Positions 1-8,346 of a stretch of DNA of 46,066 nt are shown here, piece by piece. The stretch comes from Polaromonas sp. Lineage in GTDB: Bacteria > Pseudomonadota > Gammaproteobacteria > Burkholderiales > Burkholderiaceae_C. The stretch is from assembly GCA_025363315.1 (NCBI GenBank), contig JANYED010000237.1, forward strand, positions 1 through 46,066, written 5' to 3'. Position 1 is the first letter of the stretch, and every line of letters begins with the position of its first letter. The notes beneath the pieces were generated by a model. The model made no database searches and had not been told where the DNA came from. It worked only from the letters and a program-made list of their open reading frames with translations. Both the position numbers and the translations under genes were made by a program.

Positions 1-2
1 GT

Positions 3-146
3 TACTTTTTTGGCAACATTCCAGTGGTCAAGGCCAATCTTGAAAAAATCATCTGGGCGATGATTTTGATTCCGGGCCTGTTTGTGATTTACGGCGCGTG
101 GAAAGCTGGGCGTAACTCCCAAATGCAGCCTTCGGTTAAACTCTAG
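3..146 (+). CDS. DedA-family membrane protein, C-terminal fragment
   Basis: An open frame from the window edge to a TAG at 144-146 encodes 47 residues beginning YFFGNIPVVKANLEKI. The FFGNIPxVK segment followed by one hydrophobic helix (WAMILIPGLFVIYGAW) and a short basic tail matches the C-terminal end of DedA/SNARE-associated inner-membrane proteins, which are linked to membrane homeostasis and undecaprenyl-phosphate recycling. The start lies outside the window. The assignment rests on this short motif only. The next gene begins 31 nt downstream and is functionally unrelated, so no operon is implied. Confidence 0.6.
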   Translation, partial: YFFGNIPVVKANLEKIIWAMILIPGLFVIYGAWKAGRNSQMQPSVKL

Positions 147-177
147 CGCACGAACCGCTAAGTAATTTTATTATCTT

Positions 178-1527
178 ATGATGACTTCTACGTTAGATCT
201 GACCCGCTGGCAGCAAGACGGCTCAAGCAGGGTGCCGTTTTGGGCCTACACCGACGCGCAGCTTTACCAGCGTGAGTTGGACAAAATTTTCTACGGCGCG
301 CACTGGTGCTATGTCGGCCTAGAGATAGAAATACCCAACACAGGTGATTACAAACTGAGCTACGTGGGCGAGCGGCAAGTCATCATGGTGCGTGACCGGG
401 TTGCACCTAAAGACCGGGCTACAGACACTGGGGTGAGGGTGGTTGAAAACCGCTGCGCCCATCGCGGCGTGCGCTTTTGCCAAGAACCCCACGGCACAGC
501 CCGCAGCTTTGTTTGCCCCTACCACCAGTGGACGTACAAACTGAACGGTGACCTGGCTGGACTGCCTTTTAAAGACGGCGTGAAAGACGGCGATTGCCTT
601 GACTCTAAAGTACACGGCGGTATGCCCGAAGGCTTTGACTTAAAAGACCACGGCTTGACCAAGTTACGCGTTGCGGTGCTGCATGGCCTTGTGTTTGCCA
701 CTTTCAGTGCTGATACAGAGCCACTTGAAGATTACCTTGGCCCCAGCATCATGCCGTGGATCAACCGTATCTTCAAGGATGAAAAAGGTACACGCAAGTA
801 CACACTGCTCGGTTACAACCGCCAGCGCATTCCCGGTAACTGGAAGCTGATGATGGAAAACATCAAAGACCCCTACCACCCCGGTCTGCTGCACACCTGG
901 TTCGTAACGTTTGGCTTGTGGCGTGCCGACCAAAAAAGCCGCATGGTGAGGGACGAGCACGGCAGGCATGCGGTAATGCTCTCGCGCCGCAATGATGGTG
1001 GCCAAAACAAGGCAGTGACTGAAGGCGTGACCAGCTTCAAGGCTAATATGGCGCTGCATGACGACCGCCTGCTTGATGTGGTGCCAGAGGCGTGGTGGAC
1101 CATTGATGACCCGTCCCAACCGGGTACACCCATCACACCCACTGTGACCATGATCACGTTGTTCCCCAGCCTCATCATTCAGCAGCAGGTCAACTCAGTC
1201 AGCACCCGCCATATCGTGCCGCGTGGGCAGGGTGAGTTTGACTTTGTCTGGACGCACTTTGGCTATGCGGACGACACGCCCGAAATGACCCAGCGCCGCT
1301 TGCGCCAAGCCAATTTGTTTGGCCCAGCGGGTTATGTCAGTGCTGACGATGGCGAGGTAATTGAGTTCAGCCAAGCTGGCTTTAACCAGGCAGGCGATAC
1401 AGGCAGCACCCTGTGCGAGATGGGCGGCACAGGCACTGAAGGTGCTGAGCACATGGTGACCGAAACTTTGATTCGCAGCATGTACGTGTATTGGCGCAAA
1501 GTTATGGGTTTGGGTGCGGCGAAATGA
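178..1527 (+). CDS. Rieske aromatic ring-hydroxylating oxygenase, alpha subunit
   Basis: This is the catalytic large subunit of a Rieske non-haem iron oxygenase, 449 residues, which inserts oxygen into an aromatic ring. The [2Fe-2S] motif is visible as C93-x-H95 and C113-x2-H116. The mononuclear iron site is D231-PYH234-x4-H239, with the third ligand probably D390 or D391 in FGPAGYVSADD. The NIKDPYH and VTFGLWRADQ wording resembles the salicylate 5-hydroxylase / anthranilate / terephthalate oxygenase group, but the substrate cannot be fixed from sequence. The start is one of two adjacent ATGs, with no strong Shine-Dalgarno sequence. The beta-subunit gene overlaps the stop by 4 nt. No ferredoxin or reductase gene follows, so electron-transfer partners must be encoded elsewhere or upstream. 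Confidence 0.88.
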   Translation: MMTSTLDLTRWQQDGSSRVPFWAYTDAQLYQRELDKIFYGAHWCYVGLEIEIPNTGDYKLSYVGERQVIMVRDRVAPKDRATDTGVRVVENRCAHRGVRFCQEPHGTARSFVCPYHQWTYKLNGDLAGLPFKDGVKDGDCLDSKVHGGMPEGFDLKDHGLTKLRVAVLHGLVFATFSADTEPLEDYLGPSIMPWINRIFKDEKGTRKYTLLGYNRQRIPGNWKLMMENIKDPYHPGLLHTWFVTFGLWRADQKSRMVRDEHGRHAVMLSRRNDGGQNKAVTEGVTSFKANMALHDDRLLDVVPEAWWTIDDPSQPGTPITPTVTMITLFPSLIIQQQVNSVSTRHIVPRGQGEFDFVWTHFGYADDTPEMTQRRLRQANLFGPAGYVSADDGEVIEFSQAGFNQAGDTGSTLCEMGGTGTEGAEHMVTETLIRSMYVYWRKVMGLGAAK

Positions 1528-2000
1528 ACGAGTCCATGCTGCTGCACCATCAGCTTGACCAGCTGAACGCGGCCTATGCTGCGGCGCTTGATCAGAAACG
1601 ATTTGACGACTGGCCACTTTTCTTTACTGAAGATGGTCACTACAAAGTGCAGGCACGTGAAAACTTTGACCGCAACCTGCCGCTGGCGTTGATGGCGCTT
1701 GAAAGCCAGGGCATGATGAAAGACCGCGTGTACGGCATCGCGCAAACGATTTTCCACGGGCCGTATTACATGCGTCACATCATCAGTCCGGCACGCATCA
1801 TTTCGCACGAAGGTGAATCACTGATGGCCGAAGCAAACTACGCGGTTTTTCGTACCAAACCTGGCAGCATCAGTGAGGTCTACAACGTTGGACGTTATGT
1901 TGACGAACTTATAAAAAAAGGCGACTCCTGGAAGTTCAGGAGTCGCCTCTGCGTATACGACAGCGAGATGATTCTCAACTCACTAATCTACCCGGTCTGA
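1524..2000 (+). CDS. Aromatic ring-hydroxylating oxygenase, beta subunit
   Basis: This is the small, non-catalytic subunit that packs under the alpha trimer, 158 residues, in the usual size range. The cone-fold family is recognised from FDDWPLFFTEDGHYKV near the N-terminus, YYMRHIISPARI mid-protein, and a C-terminus of the form SRLCVYDSEMILNSLIYPV. I chose the ATG at 1524 because it overlaps the alpha-subunit stop as ATGA, the standard coupling arrangement; an in-frame start 33 nt upstream is unlikely. The pair forms a two-gene operon that ends here. The next gene is convergent. Confidence 0.88.
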   Translation: MNESMLLHHQLDQLNAAYAAALDQKRFDDWPLFFTEDGHYKVQARENFDRNLPLALMALESQGMMKDRVYGIAQTIFHGPYYMRHIISPARIISHEGESLMAEANYAVFRTKPGSISEVYNVGRYVDELIKKGDSWKFRSRLCVYDSEMILNSLIYPV

Positions 2001-2061
2001 TCGGGTCGTTCGGGGCATTTCGTACTCGCAATAATGCAGCGCTTGCCAGGCGCGCCTTCAC

Positions 2062-2274
2062 TTACTTTTTCTTGCCGACTTCGTTACCGATGAGTGCACC
2101 GGCTGCCGCGCCGCCGACCGTGCCCAACGTGCCGCCAAGTACTGCATTGCCCACCAGGCCGCCTGCAACAGCGCCAACGCCAGTGCCGATCTGTGCATTG
2201 GTGGGGCTGGTGCTGCAGCCGGTAAGGGCGATCAGGCAGGCAGTGGCAGTGGAGAGTAAGAATGTTTTCGTCAT
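2062..2274 (-). CDS. Small glycine-zipper lipoprotein (OsmB-like)
   Basis: The 70-residue precursor has a basic MTKT start, a hydrophobic stretch and the lipobox LTGC, giving acylation at Cys20. The mature part is almost entirely glycine-zipper: GxGxGAVAGGLVGNAVLGG followed by TVGGAAAGALIGNEVG, ending KKK. This matches the glycine zipper 2TM family of osmotically induced or outer-membrane-associated lipoproteins. Function is not established beyond envelope association. A good Shine-Dalgarno sequence (AAAGGAT) precedes the ATG. It lies downstream of amiC on the same strand, separated by about 165 bp containing two palindromes, so it probably has its own promoter. Confidence 0.75.
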   Translation of the reverse strand: MTKTFLLSTATACLIALTGCSTSPTNAQIGTGVGAVAGGLVGNAVLGGTLGTVGGAAAGALIGNEVGKKK

Positions 2275-2322
2275 GGTGAAATCCTTTGTGGAGCTTTGAA
2301 AAATTACAGACTGTATGGCGCA

Positions 2323-2338
2323 AGCTGATTTATCAGCT
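2323..2338. repeat. Intergenic palindrome AGCTGAT-TT-ATCAGCT
   Basis: A perfect 7-bp inverted repeat with a 2-nt centre lies about 50 bp upstream of the small lipoprotein start and downstream of amiC. A second palindrome, ACACA-C-TGTGT, follows at about 2352-2364. Neither has a T-tract, so they look more like operator-type dyads than a terminator. No binding protein can be named. Confidence 0.4.
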
Positions 2339-2441
2339 CTAGTAAAAGTTTACACACTGTGTGTGCAGGTGCGTGTAGGAAAAAACCTGCTTTTCCCGTA
2401 CGACTTGCGACGGTTTGTAACCACATTGTGCACCAGCCCGG

Positions 2442-3797
2442 CTACAACGGCCGGTTTCTGGCCAACGGTGGGTTGCGCGCGAAGTAGCGTTGTACGCCGC
2501 GCATGATCGCATCAGACAGTTGTACCTGATACGCCTCCCCACGCAGTTTTGCCTCTTCGTCCGGGTTGCTGATGAACGCTGTTTCAACCAGCACACTCGG
2601 GATGTCTGGCGCTTTCAGCACAGCAAAACCCGCTTGCTCAACTCGCGGTTTGTGCAGTTTGCCAACTGCCCCAATTTCGCCCAGCATCGCGCTGCCCAGT
2701 TTCAGGCTGTCGTTGATTTGCGCGGTGGTGCTCATGTCCAGCAGCGCTTTTTGCACCTGCGCGTCCTTGGCCTTCACGTTTACGCCGCCCACCAGGTCGG
2801 CCGAGTTTTCTTTGTCTGCCATCCAGCGTGCTGCGCTGCTCGAGGCGCCTTTGTCGCTCAGTGCAAAAACGCTGGCACCCTGCGGCCGGTCGGTAAAAAA
2901 CGCGTCCGCGTGAATGCTGATGAACAGGTCTGCGCTGACTTTGCGCGCTTTTTGAACGCGAATGTGCAGCGGCACAAAAAAGTCGGCATCGCGCGTCAAA
3001 TACGCCCGCATGTTGGGCTGCTGGTTGATGCGGTCACGCAGGCGCAGGGCGATCTGCAACACCACATCTTTTTCGCGCGTGCCACCTGGTCCGACCGCAC
3101 CTGGATCCTCGCCGCCATGGCCAGGGTCGAGCGCCACAATGATGAGCCTGTCGGTTTTGCCTGCAGTAGGCACAAGGGTTTCTGGTGGGGGTTTGACGGC
3201 TGCCGTTTTGTTTTGCGCAGGCGGCGGTGCTGCCGCGGCATTGCTGGTTGCTGGCTTGCCTGATTGCCTGGTGATCAGTTCGCCGAGCGGGTCGGGTGCA
3301 GGAGGACTGGTTGAAAAAGGGACGGGCTGTGTCTGGCTTTTATCAGCCAGCCGCTCGGCAATCAATGTCTCCAGCGGGTCTGCAACTTGCACCGGGTAAA
3401 AGTCAAACACCAGCCGGTACTGGTAGGCCGCAACCGGCGGTAGCGTAAAAACTTGCGGCGTGATGGGCTGCTTTAAATCAATCACCAGCCGCACCACGCC
3501 GGGTGCGTTTTGCCCTGCCCGAATGCCAGAAATATTCGGGTCGTCAGACTTGACTTTGGCGACCAGCTCGCGCAGCGCTGGTATGAGGTCAATGCCTTCA
3601 ATGTCGACTGCCAGGCGCGGCGGCTCGGCAATAAAAAACTGCCGCGCCTTGATTTCGCCGTCTGATTCAATCGTCAGCCGGGTGTAGTCCTTGGACGGCC
3701 ACACCCGCACAGCAACAATCGTGGCACCCCGGGCGATGTGCTGCTTGCCCAGCAGCAATACAAGCGTGCCTGATTGCAATAAGTCACGTCTGTTCAT
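2442..3797 (-). CDS. amiC: N-acetylmuramoyl-L-alanine amidase AmiC
   Basis: This is a zinc amidase that cleaves septal peptidoglycan during daughter-cell separation, 451 residues. The N-terminus (MNRRDLLQSGTLVLLLG) looks like a Tat-type signal with a short RR motif. Residues about 28-135 form an AMIN domain for septal targeting. A Pro/Ala-rich linker (about 155-215) leads to an Amidase_3 domain with zinc ligands H227 (DPGHGG), E242 and H296 (SIHADAF) and catalytic E405 (LVETAF). Its ATG overlaps the tsaE stop by 4 nt, the tsaE-amiC order common in proteobacteria. Length and motifs are intact. Confidence 0.95.
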   Translation of the reverse strand: MNRRDLLQSGTLVLLLGKQHIARGATIVAVRVWPSKDYTRLTIESDGEIKARQFFIAEPPRLAVDIEGIDLIPALRELVAKVKSDDPNISGIRAGQNAPGVVRLVIDLKQPITPQVFTLPPVAAYQYRLVFDFYPVQVADPLETLIAERLADKSQTQPVPFSTSPPAPDPLGELITRQSGKPATSNAAAAPPPAQNKTAAVKPPPETLVPTAGKTDRLIIVALDPGHGGEDPGAVGPGGTREKDVVLQIALRLRDRINQQPNMRAYLTRDADFFVPLHIRVQKARKVSADLFISIHADAFFTDRPQGASVFALSDKGASSSAARWMADKENSADLVGGVNVKAKDAQVQKALLDMSTTAQINDSLKLGSAMLGEIGAVGKLHKPRVEQAGFAVLKAPDIPSVLVETAFISNPDEEAKLRGEAYQVQLSDAIMRGVQRYFARNPPLARNRPL

Positions 3798-4252
3798 GGC
3801 AGAAGTTTAGCGCCCACGTCGGTCAGTGCTGTCGCAGTGACGCGGCGCGAATTGTTTTCGTCCACATCAATGGCCAGCCGCAGGTCGGCTGGCGGAAGGT
3901 ACTTGCCCGCCTTGGCCGGCCATTCCACCAGTTTCAGGCCGGTGCTGGCAAAAATATCGCGAAAACCTGCTTCTTCCCACTCACTTGGGTCGCTAAAGCG
4001 GTAAAAGTCAAAGTGCCAGACCGCGTTGCCGCTTTGAAGCGTGTACGGTTCGACAATTGCATAGGTTGGGCTTTTGATGCGGCCCTGCACACCCAGCGCC
4101 CCAAGCAGGTGGCGCACAAACGTTGTTTTACCCGCGCCCAGATCTCCTTTCAGCTCAATGAACGCGTTGACCACGACGGGCTGCGCAGCCAGCGCCTGCG
4201 CAAAGGCGCGCGTCGCCGCTTCATCAGGCCAAACAATAGTTTTTACAATCAT
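3794..4252 (-). CDS. tsaE: tRNA threonylcarbamoyladenosine biosynthesis ATPase TsaE
   Basis: TsaE is the P-loop ATPase of the TsaBDE complex that makes t6A37 on ANN-decoding tRNAs. The protein has about 152 residues. The Walker A motif GDLGAGKTTFVR is followed by KSPTYAIVEPY and HFDFYRFSDPSEWEE, the standard TsaE signatures, then the LVEWPAKA strand. I chose the ATG at 4252. A TTG six codons upstream (4270) is in frame but would add residues not typical of the family. The start region overlaps the likely queG start on the other strand, so the two genes share a very short divergent promoter region inside each other's 5' ends. Confidence 0.93.
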   Translation of the reverse strand: MIVKTIVWPDEAATRAFAQALAAQPVVVNAFIELKGDLGAGKTTFVRHLLGALGVQGRIKSPTYAIVEPYTLQSGNAVWHFDFYRFSDPSEWEEAGFRDIFASTGLKLVEWPAKAGKYLPPADLRLAIDVDENNSRRVTATALTDVGAKLLP

Positions 4253-4255
4253 GGG

Positions 4256-5335
4256 GTGCTTCACAACCAATCTTCTGCCGAATCGCTGCTAGTCGAACAA
4301 ATTCAGACTTGGGCTCGCGAACTTGGATTCTCGCAAATCGGCATTGCAGGGGTTGATCTGTCGTCGGCAGAGGCCGGATTATCCGCGTGGCTGGCGGCAG
4401 GTTTTCATGGCGACATGCACTACATGGCGGCGCATGGGCTCAAACGCGCCCGCCCCGCAGAACTGATCCCCGGTACTGTCAGTGTGATCACCGCCCGGAT
4501 GGATTACCTGCCCGCCAGTACGCCTGACGACTGGCAGGCCGTTGAATTCAGCCGGTTGCAACGGCCGGCTGAGGCGGTCGTGTCAAGCTACGCCCGGGGC
4601 CGGGACTATCACAAAGTGATGCGCGGCCGGTTGCAAAAACTCAGTGGAAAAATTGCCGCTGAAGTCAAGCAGCTGGGCCACCGTGCCTTTACCGACTCAG
4701 CTCCCGTACTGGAGGCTGAACTGGCCGCCAGAAGTGGCCAGGGCTGGCGCGGCAAGCACACGCTGGTGCTGAACCGTGAGTCCGGATCGACGTTTTTTCT
4801 GGGCGAAATTTACGTTGACATGGTCCTGCCGCTGAGTGAACCCGTGACCGCGCACTGCGGCAGTTGCACTGCCTGCATCGATGTCTGCCCAACCCGGGCG
4901 ATCATCGCGCCCTACAAGCTGGATGCGCGGCGCTGCATTTCTTACCTGACGATTGAGCACGCCGGGCCGATCCCCCATGATCTGCGCCACTTGATGGGCA
5001 ACCGCATTTATGGCTGCGACGATTGCCAGCTTGCCTGCCCGTGGAACAAGTTCGCCCAGCGCAGCGCGCTGCCAGACTTTGACGAACGGCGCGGCCTGAC
5101 AGGCCAGCAGCTGGTCACGCTGTTTGCGTGGGATGAACAGGCGTTTTTGAAATGGACCGAAGGCAGCGCAATACGCCGCATTGGCCATGAGCGCTGGCTG
5201 CGCAACACCGCGGTGGCGATGGGCAATGCGCTGCGGGCCAAAGATACGCCAGAGATTCGCGCGGCGCTTGAAAACCGCTTGCAAAATGCGTCAGAGCTGC
5301 TCAAAGAGCATATAAACTGGGCTCTAGCCCAATGA
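4256..5335 (+). CDS. queG: Epoxyqueuosine reductase QueG
   Basis: QueG is a cobalamin- and Fe-S-dependent enzyme that converts epoxyqueuosine to queuosine at tRNA position 34. Visible signatures are ELGFSQIGIAGVDLS at the N-terminus, the YMAAHGLKRARP and ITARMDYLP segments, and two 4Fe-4S motifs, CGSCTACIDVCPTRAI and CDDCQLACPWNKF. HEAT-like sequence follows at the C-terminus. No ATG lies in frame near the expected N-terminus, so the GTG at 4256 is the best start. The last residues and the TGA (5333-5335) fall inside a copy of the 42-nt dispersed repeat, so the present C-terminus (WALAQ) is partly repeat-derived. Confidence 0.92.
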   Translation: MLHNQSSAESLLVEQIQTWARELGFSQIGIAGVDLSSAEAGLSAWLAAGFHGDMHYMAAHGLKRARPAELIPGTVSVITARMDYLPASTPDDWQAVEFSRLQRPAEAVVSSYARGRDYHKVMRGRLQKLSGKIAAEVKQLGHRAFTDSAPVLEAELAARSGQGWRGKHTLVLNRESGSTFFLGEIYVDMVLPLSEPVTAHCGSCTACIDVCPTRAIIAPYKLDARRCISYLTIEHAGPIPHDLRHLMGNRIYGCDDCQLACPWNKFAQRSALPDFDERRGLTGQQLVTLFAWDEQAFLKWTEGSAIRRIGHERWLRNTAVAMGNALRAKDTPEIRAALENRLQNASELLKEHINWALAQ

Positions 5336-5367
5336 ATACGGGCGCAAGCAGCTCCTGAATTAATAGT
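5326..5367 (+). repeat. 42-nt two-hairpin dispersed repeat, copy 1 (queG 3' end)
   Basis: This copy begins AGCCCAATGAATACGGGC (stem GCCC/GGGC), has the GCAAGCAGCT linker, and ends in TGAATTAATAGT, where the second stem is weak. The queG stop codon lies in the first loop. Confidence 0.8.
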
Positions 5368-5374
5368 AACCAGA

Positions 5375-6289
5375 CTACCGCAGACCGCCCAGCATGCCCA
5401 ACGCAAACGACAAACTGACCACCCCCAGCAGCGTCGACAGCGTGACCAGGCCAGCCACATAGCCGCCGTTGTAGCCCATGCGCGCCGCCAGCACGTAAGC
5501 GCTCGACGCTGTGGGCAGGGCTGAAAACGCCAGCAAAATGGTGGTTTGCTGCAGCGGCAGATTGAACAGTTTTGCAAGCAACAGGCCCACGACCGGCGTC
5601 AAAAGATGACGAATTGACAACACCGACACAGCCAGCGTCCTGGCCTGGGACAAGTGGCCAAACTGCATGCCTGCGCCTGCGGCCATCAACCCCAATGCCA
5701 GCGACGCCGCGCCGATGCGGGTGATGGTCGGCTCCAGCCAGAACGGCATGACAAAGCCCAGCACATTGGCTACCAGCCCGGTGGCAGTCGCCAGGATGAG
5801 GGGGTTGCGCAGCAGCTCGCGGGCAAAGCCGCGCTGTGAATGGCGCGTCATCGGCCAGACGGCCGCCACATTAAACAGCGGCACGCATACGCCAATCAGC
5901 ACCGCAATCAGCTGCAGCCCCTCGGCCCCGGCCAGCCTGTCAGCCAACGCCAGGCCAATGAATGAGTTGAAGCGAAACGCCACCTGCGCACTGGCTGCGT
6001 GGTCGCGCTTGTTGATGTGTTTGCCGAGCCACGGCAGCCACGGCAGACTGTAGGCCATCGCGATGCCTGCCACGCCCATCAGGACGCCGGCGCTGATGAG
6101 GCTTGACGCAGCCACCAGGTCAAGTGGGCTTTTGACAATCGAATGAAACAGCAGTACGGGAAACAAAAAGTAATACACCAGGCTTTCAACCTGCTCCCAG
6201 ACGGTGCGGTTCAGCGCGGTGTAGCGGCAGACCAGATAGCCACAAATGATGAGCGAAAAGTCGGGGAAGAGGAGTTGGGCATAGTTCAC
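5375..6289 (-). CDS. AEC family permease (auxin efflux carrier-like)
   Basis: This integral membrane protein of 304 residues has about ten hydrophobic segments in two halves, as in the AEC/bile-arsenite-riboflavin transporter superfamily. Recognisable pieces are FLFPVLLFHSIVKSPLDL near the N-terminus, FNSFIGLALADRLAG, and NPLILATATGLVANVLGF with the typical second-half NP motif. It presumably exports or takes up a small organic acid; the substrate is unknown. A TGA lies directly before the GTG at 6287-6289, so that GTG is the only start that keeps the N-terminal helix. It is convergent with queG, with a repeat copy between them. Confidence 0.8.
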   Translation of the reverse strand: MNYAQLLFPDFSLIICGYLVCRYTALNRTVWEQVESLVYYFLFPVLLFHSIVKSPLDLVAASSLISAGVLMGVAGIAMAYSLPWLPWLGKHINKRDHAASAQVAFRFNSFIGLALADRLAGAEGLQLIAVLIGVCVPLFNVAAVWPMTRHSQRGFARELLRNPLILATATGLVANVLGFVMPFWLEPTITRIGAASLALGLMAAGAGMQFGHLSQARTLAVSVLSIRHLLTPVVGLLLAKLFNLPLQQTTILLAFSALPTASSAYVLAARMGYNGGYVAGLVTLSTLLGVVSLSFALGMLGGLR

Positions 6290-6392
6290 TCATGAAGAAT
6301 AACCCACGGGTTTGCCCTAATGCGTAATCCACAACTGAAGACGGCGGCATAACGCTTAACATTCGGGCTGCTTTGTATTCAAGGATTCCATC

Positions 6393-7358
6393 ATGCAATG
6401 TCGCTTTTTATTCGCTGTGCCTGCTTTGGCTTTGGCCTTCAGCGCTGTGCTGGCCCAAAGTTATCCCAACAAGGTTATCAAGCTTCAGGTGCCTTTTGCG
6501 CCTGGCGGCACGACTGACATTGTCGGCCGCGTGATTGCCGAGCCGCTGGGCAAGGTACTGGGGCAAACCGTGATTGTGGAAAACCGGGCCGGCGGCGGCG
6601 GTGTGGTTGGCGCAACCGAGCTGGCGCGCGCTGTGCCGGATGGCTATACGCTGGGTGTAGCCACGGTGTCGACCACGGCGGCCAACCCGGCCATCAACCC
6701 TAAAATCACCTACAACACGCTGACCGATTTCACCCCCATCATTAACATTGCGGCCACGCCCAACCTGATTGCGGTGCATCCAAGCTTTCCGGCCAAGAAC
6801 TACAAAGAGTTCATTGCTGAAGTCAAAAAGAACCCTGGCAAGTATTCGTATTCTTCGTCGGGCACTGGCGGCATTGGCCACCTGCAGATGGAGCTGTACA
6901 AAAACCTGAGCGGCGCGTTCATTACCCACATTCCGTACCGCGGCGCTGGCCCGGCTTTGAACGACACCGTGGCCGGCCAGGTCAACATGATTTTTGACAA
7001 CATTCCGTCGGCGCTGCCTTTCATTCAGCAAAAACGCCTGATCCCGATTGCGGTGGCCGCGCCGCAGCGTCTGGCGGTGCTGCCTGATGTGCCCACCTTC
7101 AAAGAGCTCGGCCTGGAGCCTGTCAACCGCATGGCTTACTACGGCATCATCGGGCCCAAAGGCTTGCCGAAAGACGTGGTGGACAAGGTCAATGCAGGCG
7201 TTAAAAAATCGCTGGAAGACCCGGCCATTCGCAAGCGGATTGAAGACACCGGCTCGATCGTCATCGGCAACACGCCCGACCAGTTCACAGCGCAAATCAA
7301 GGCTGAGTACGAGGTGTACAAAAAAGTCGTGGACACCGCCAAGCTAAGACTTGAATAA
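6393..7358 (+). CDS. Bug/TctC-family periplasmic substrate-binding protein
   Basis: This is a 321-residue tripartite-tricarboxylate-transporter-type receptor. A cleavable Sec signal (about 22 residues, ending AVLAQS) precedes the Bug core: [34 protein letters not shown] and the PxGYTLG motif in the first lobe, then [18 protein letters not shown] and [19 protein letters not shown] in the second. These proteins bind carboxylates or amides in the periplasm and are very abundant in Burkholderiales, often as orphans. No TctA/TctB membrane genes are adjacent, so the cognate permease is not apparent. The gene is followed immediately by a strong terminator, which indicates a monocistronic unit. Confidence 0.9.
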   Translation: MQCRFLFAVPALALAFSAVLAQSYPNKVIKLQVPFAPGGTTDIVGRVIAEPLGKVLGQTVIVENRAGGGGVVGATELARAVPDGYTLGVATVSTTAANPAINPKITYNTLTDFTPIINIAATPNLIAVHPSFPAKNYKEFIAEVKKNPGKYSYSSSGTGGIGHLQMELYKNLSGAFITHIPYRGAGPALNDTVAGQVNMIFDNIPSALPFIQQKRLIPIAVAAPQRLAVLPDVPTFKELGLEPVNRMAYYGIIGPKGLPKDVVDKVNAGVKKSLEDPAIRKRIEDTGSIVIGNTPDQFTAQIKAEYEVYKKVVDTAKLRLE

Positions 7359-7373
7359 ATCCTTTTACATTTA

Positions 7374-7401
7374 AAAAGCCGCTTTTTCAGGCGGCTTTTT
7401 T
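7374..7401 (+). terminator. Rho-independent terminator after the Bug protein gene
   Basis: The stem is AAGCCGC / GCGGCTT with loop TTTTTCAG, followed by a run of six Ts. It begins 15 nt after the stop codon and ends just before the xerD start at 7416. Confidence 0.85.
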
Positions 7402-7415
7402 GTTATCGTCGGGCG

Positions 7416-8318
7416 ATGCATATCAACAGTTTATCCAGCATCGACAGCTTTATCGATGCGTTGTGGCTGGAAGACGGCTTGAGCAAAAACACACTGGCGG
7501 CCTATCGGCGTGACTTGTCGCTGTACGGCAATTGGCTGGCCGAAAGCGCCCAGGGTCAACGCAGTCTGAATGAAACGCTGCAAGCCCATCTGGACGGCTA
7601 CTTTTCGGCGCGTCACAGCGTCACCAAAGCCACGTCGGCCAATCGCCGATTGACGGTGTTCAAGCGTTACTTTGCCTGGGCGCTGCGTGAAGGGCTTGTC
7701 AGCGCAGACCCTACGCTGAAGCTGCAATCGGCCAGGCAGGCGCTGCGGGTGCCTAAGGTAATGAGCGAGGCGCAGGTTGAAGCGCTGCTGGCCGCACCCA
7801 GTAACGACACGGCGCTGGGCCAGCGCGACCGCGCCATGCTGGAGCTGATGTACGCCAGCGGGTTGCGTGTCAGTGAGCTGGTGGGGCTAAAGACTTTTCA
7901 TTTAAGCCTGAACGAAGGTGTGCTGCGGGTGCTGGGCAAGGGCAATAAAGAGCGGCTGGTGCCTTTCGGCCAGCTGGCGCGCGAGGCTATTGTGCGGTAC
8001 CTCAAAGACGGCAGACCTGATATTTTGAAAGGCCAGCAAACCGAGGATCTGTTTGTGACGAGTCACGGCCACGGCATGAGCCGGGTGATGTTTTGGATGC
8101 TGGTGAAAAAGTACGCGATTGTTGGCGGCATCAACTCGCCGTTGTCACCGCACACCCTGCGCCACGCCTTTGCGACGCATCTGCTCAATCACGGAGCGGA
8201 CCTGCGCGCGGTGCAAATGCTGCTGGGCCATGCCGATATATCCACCACAACGATTTATATCCACGTGGCGCGGGAGCGGCTGAAAAAAATTCTGGAAGAA
8301 AACCACCCACGTGGTTGA
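7416..8318 (+). CDS. xerD: Site-specific tyrosine recombinase XerD
   Basis: XerD resolves chromosome dimers at dif together with XerC near the septum. The protein has 300 residues, typical of the family. A SAM-like core-binding domain occupies about residues 5-95 (GLSKNTLAAYRRDLSLY), followed by the catalytic domain. The active-site residues are R151 (ASGLRVSEL), K175, H246-xx-R249 (SPHTLRHAFATHLL), H272 (LLGHADIST) and nucleophile Y281 (TTIYIHV). All are present, so it should be active. No phage or integron genes are near it, which supports the housekeeping role. Its ATG is 14 nt past the preceding terminator, so its promoter must overlap or lie within that terminator region. Confidence 0.93.
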   Translation: MHINSLSSIDSFIDALWLEDGLSKNTLAAYRRDLSLYGNWLAESAQGQRSLNETLQAHLDGYFSARHSVTKATSANRRLTVFKRYFAWALREGLVSADPTLKLQSARQALRVPKVMSEAQVEALLAAPSNDTALGQRDRAMLELMYASGLRVSELVGLKTFHLSLNEGVLRVLGKGNKERLVPFGQLAREAIVRYLKDGRPDILKGQQTEDLFVTSHGHGMSRVMFWMLVKKYAIVGGINSPLSPHTLRHAFATHLLNHGADLRAVQMLLGHADISTTTIYIHVARERLKKILEENHPRG

Positions 8319-8346
8319 GCCTGTTTACGTTTAGGCCAGGCTTCGT

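Noticed and set aside
2490-3263. 257-codon plus-strand frame over amiC
   Set aside because: It is antisense to an intact AmiC with all catalytic residues; the reading is an artefact of GC-rich codon use.
7416-8318. XerD as integrase of a mobile element
   Set aside because: It has housekeeping length and motifs, no attachment-site duplication, and no phage or cargo genes nearby.
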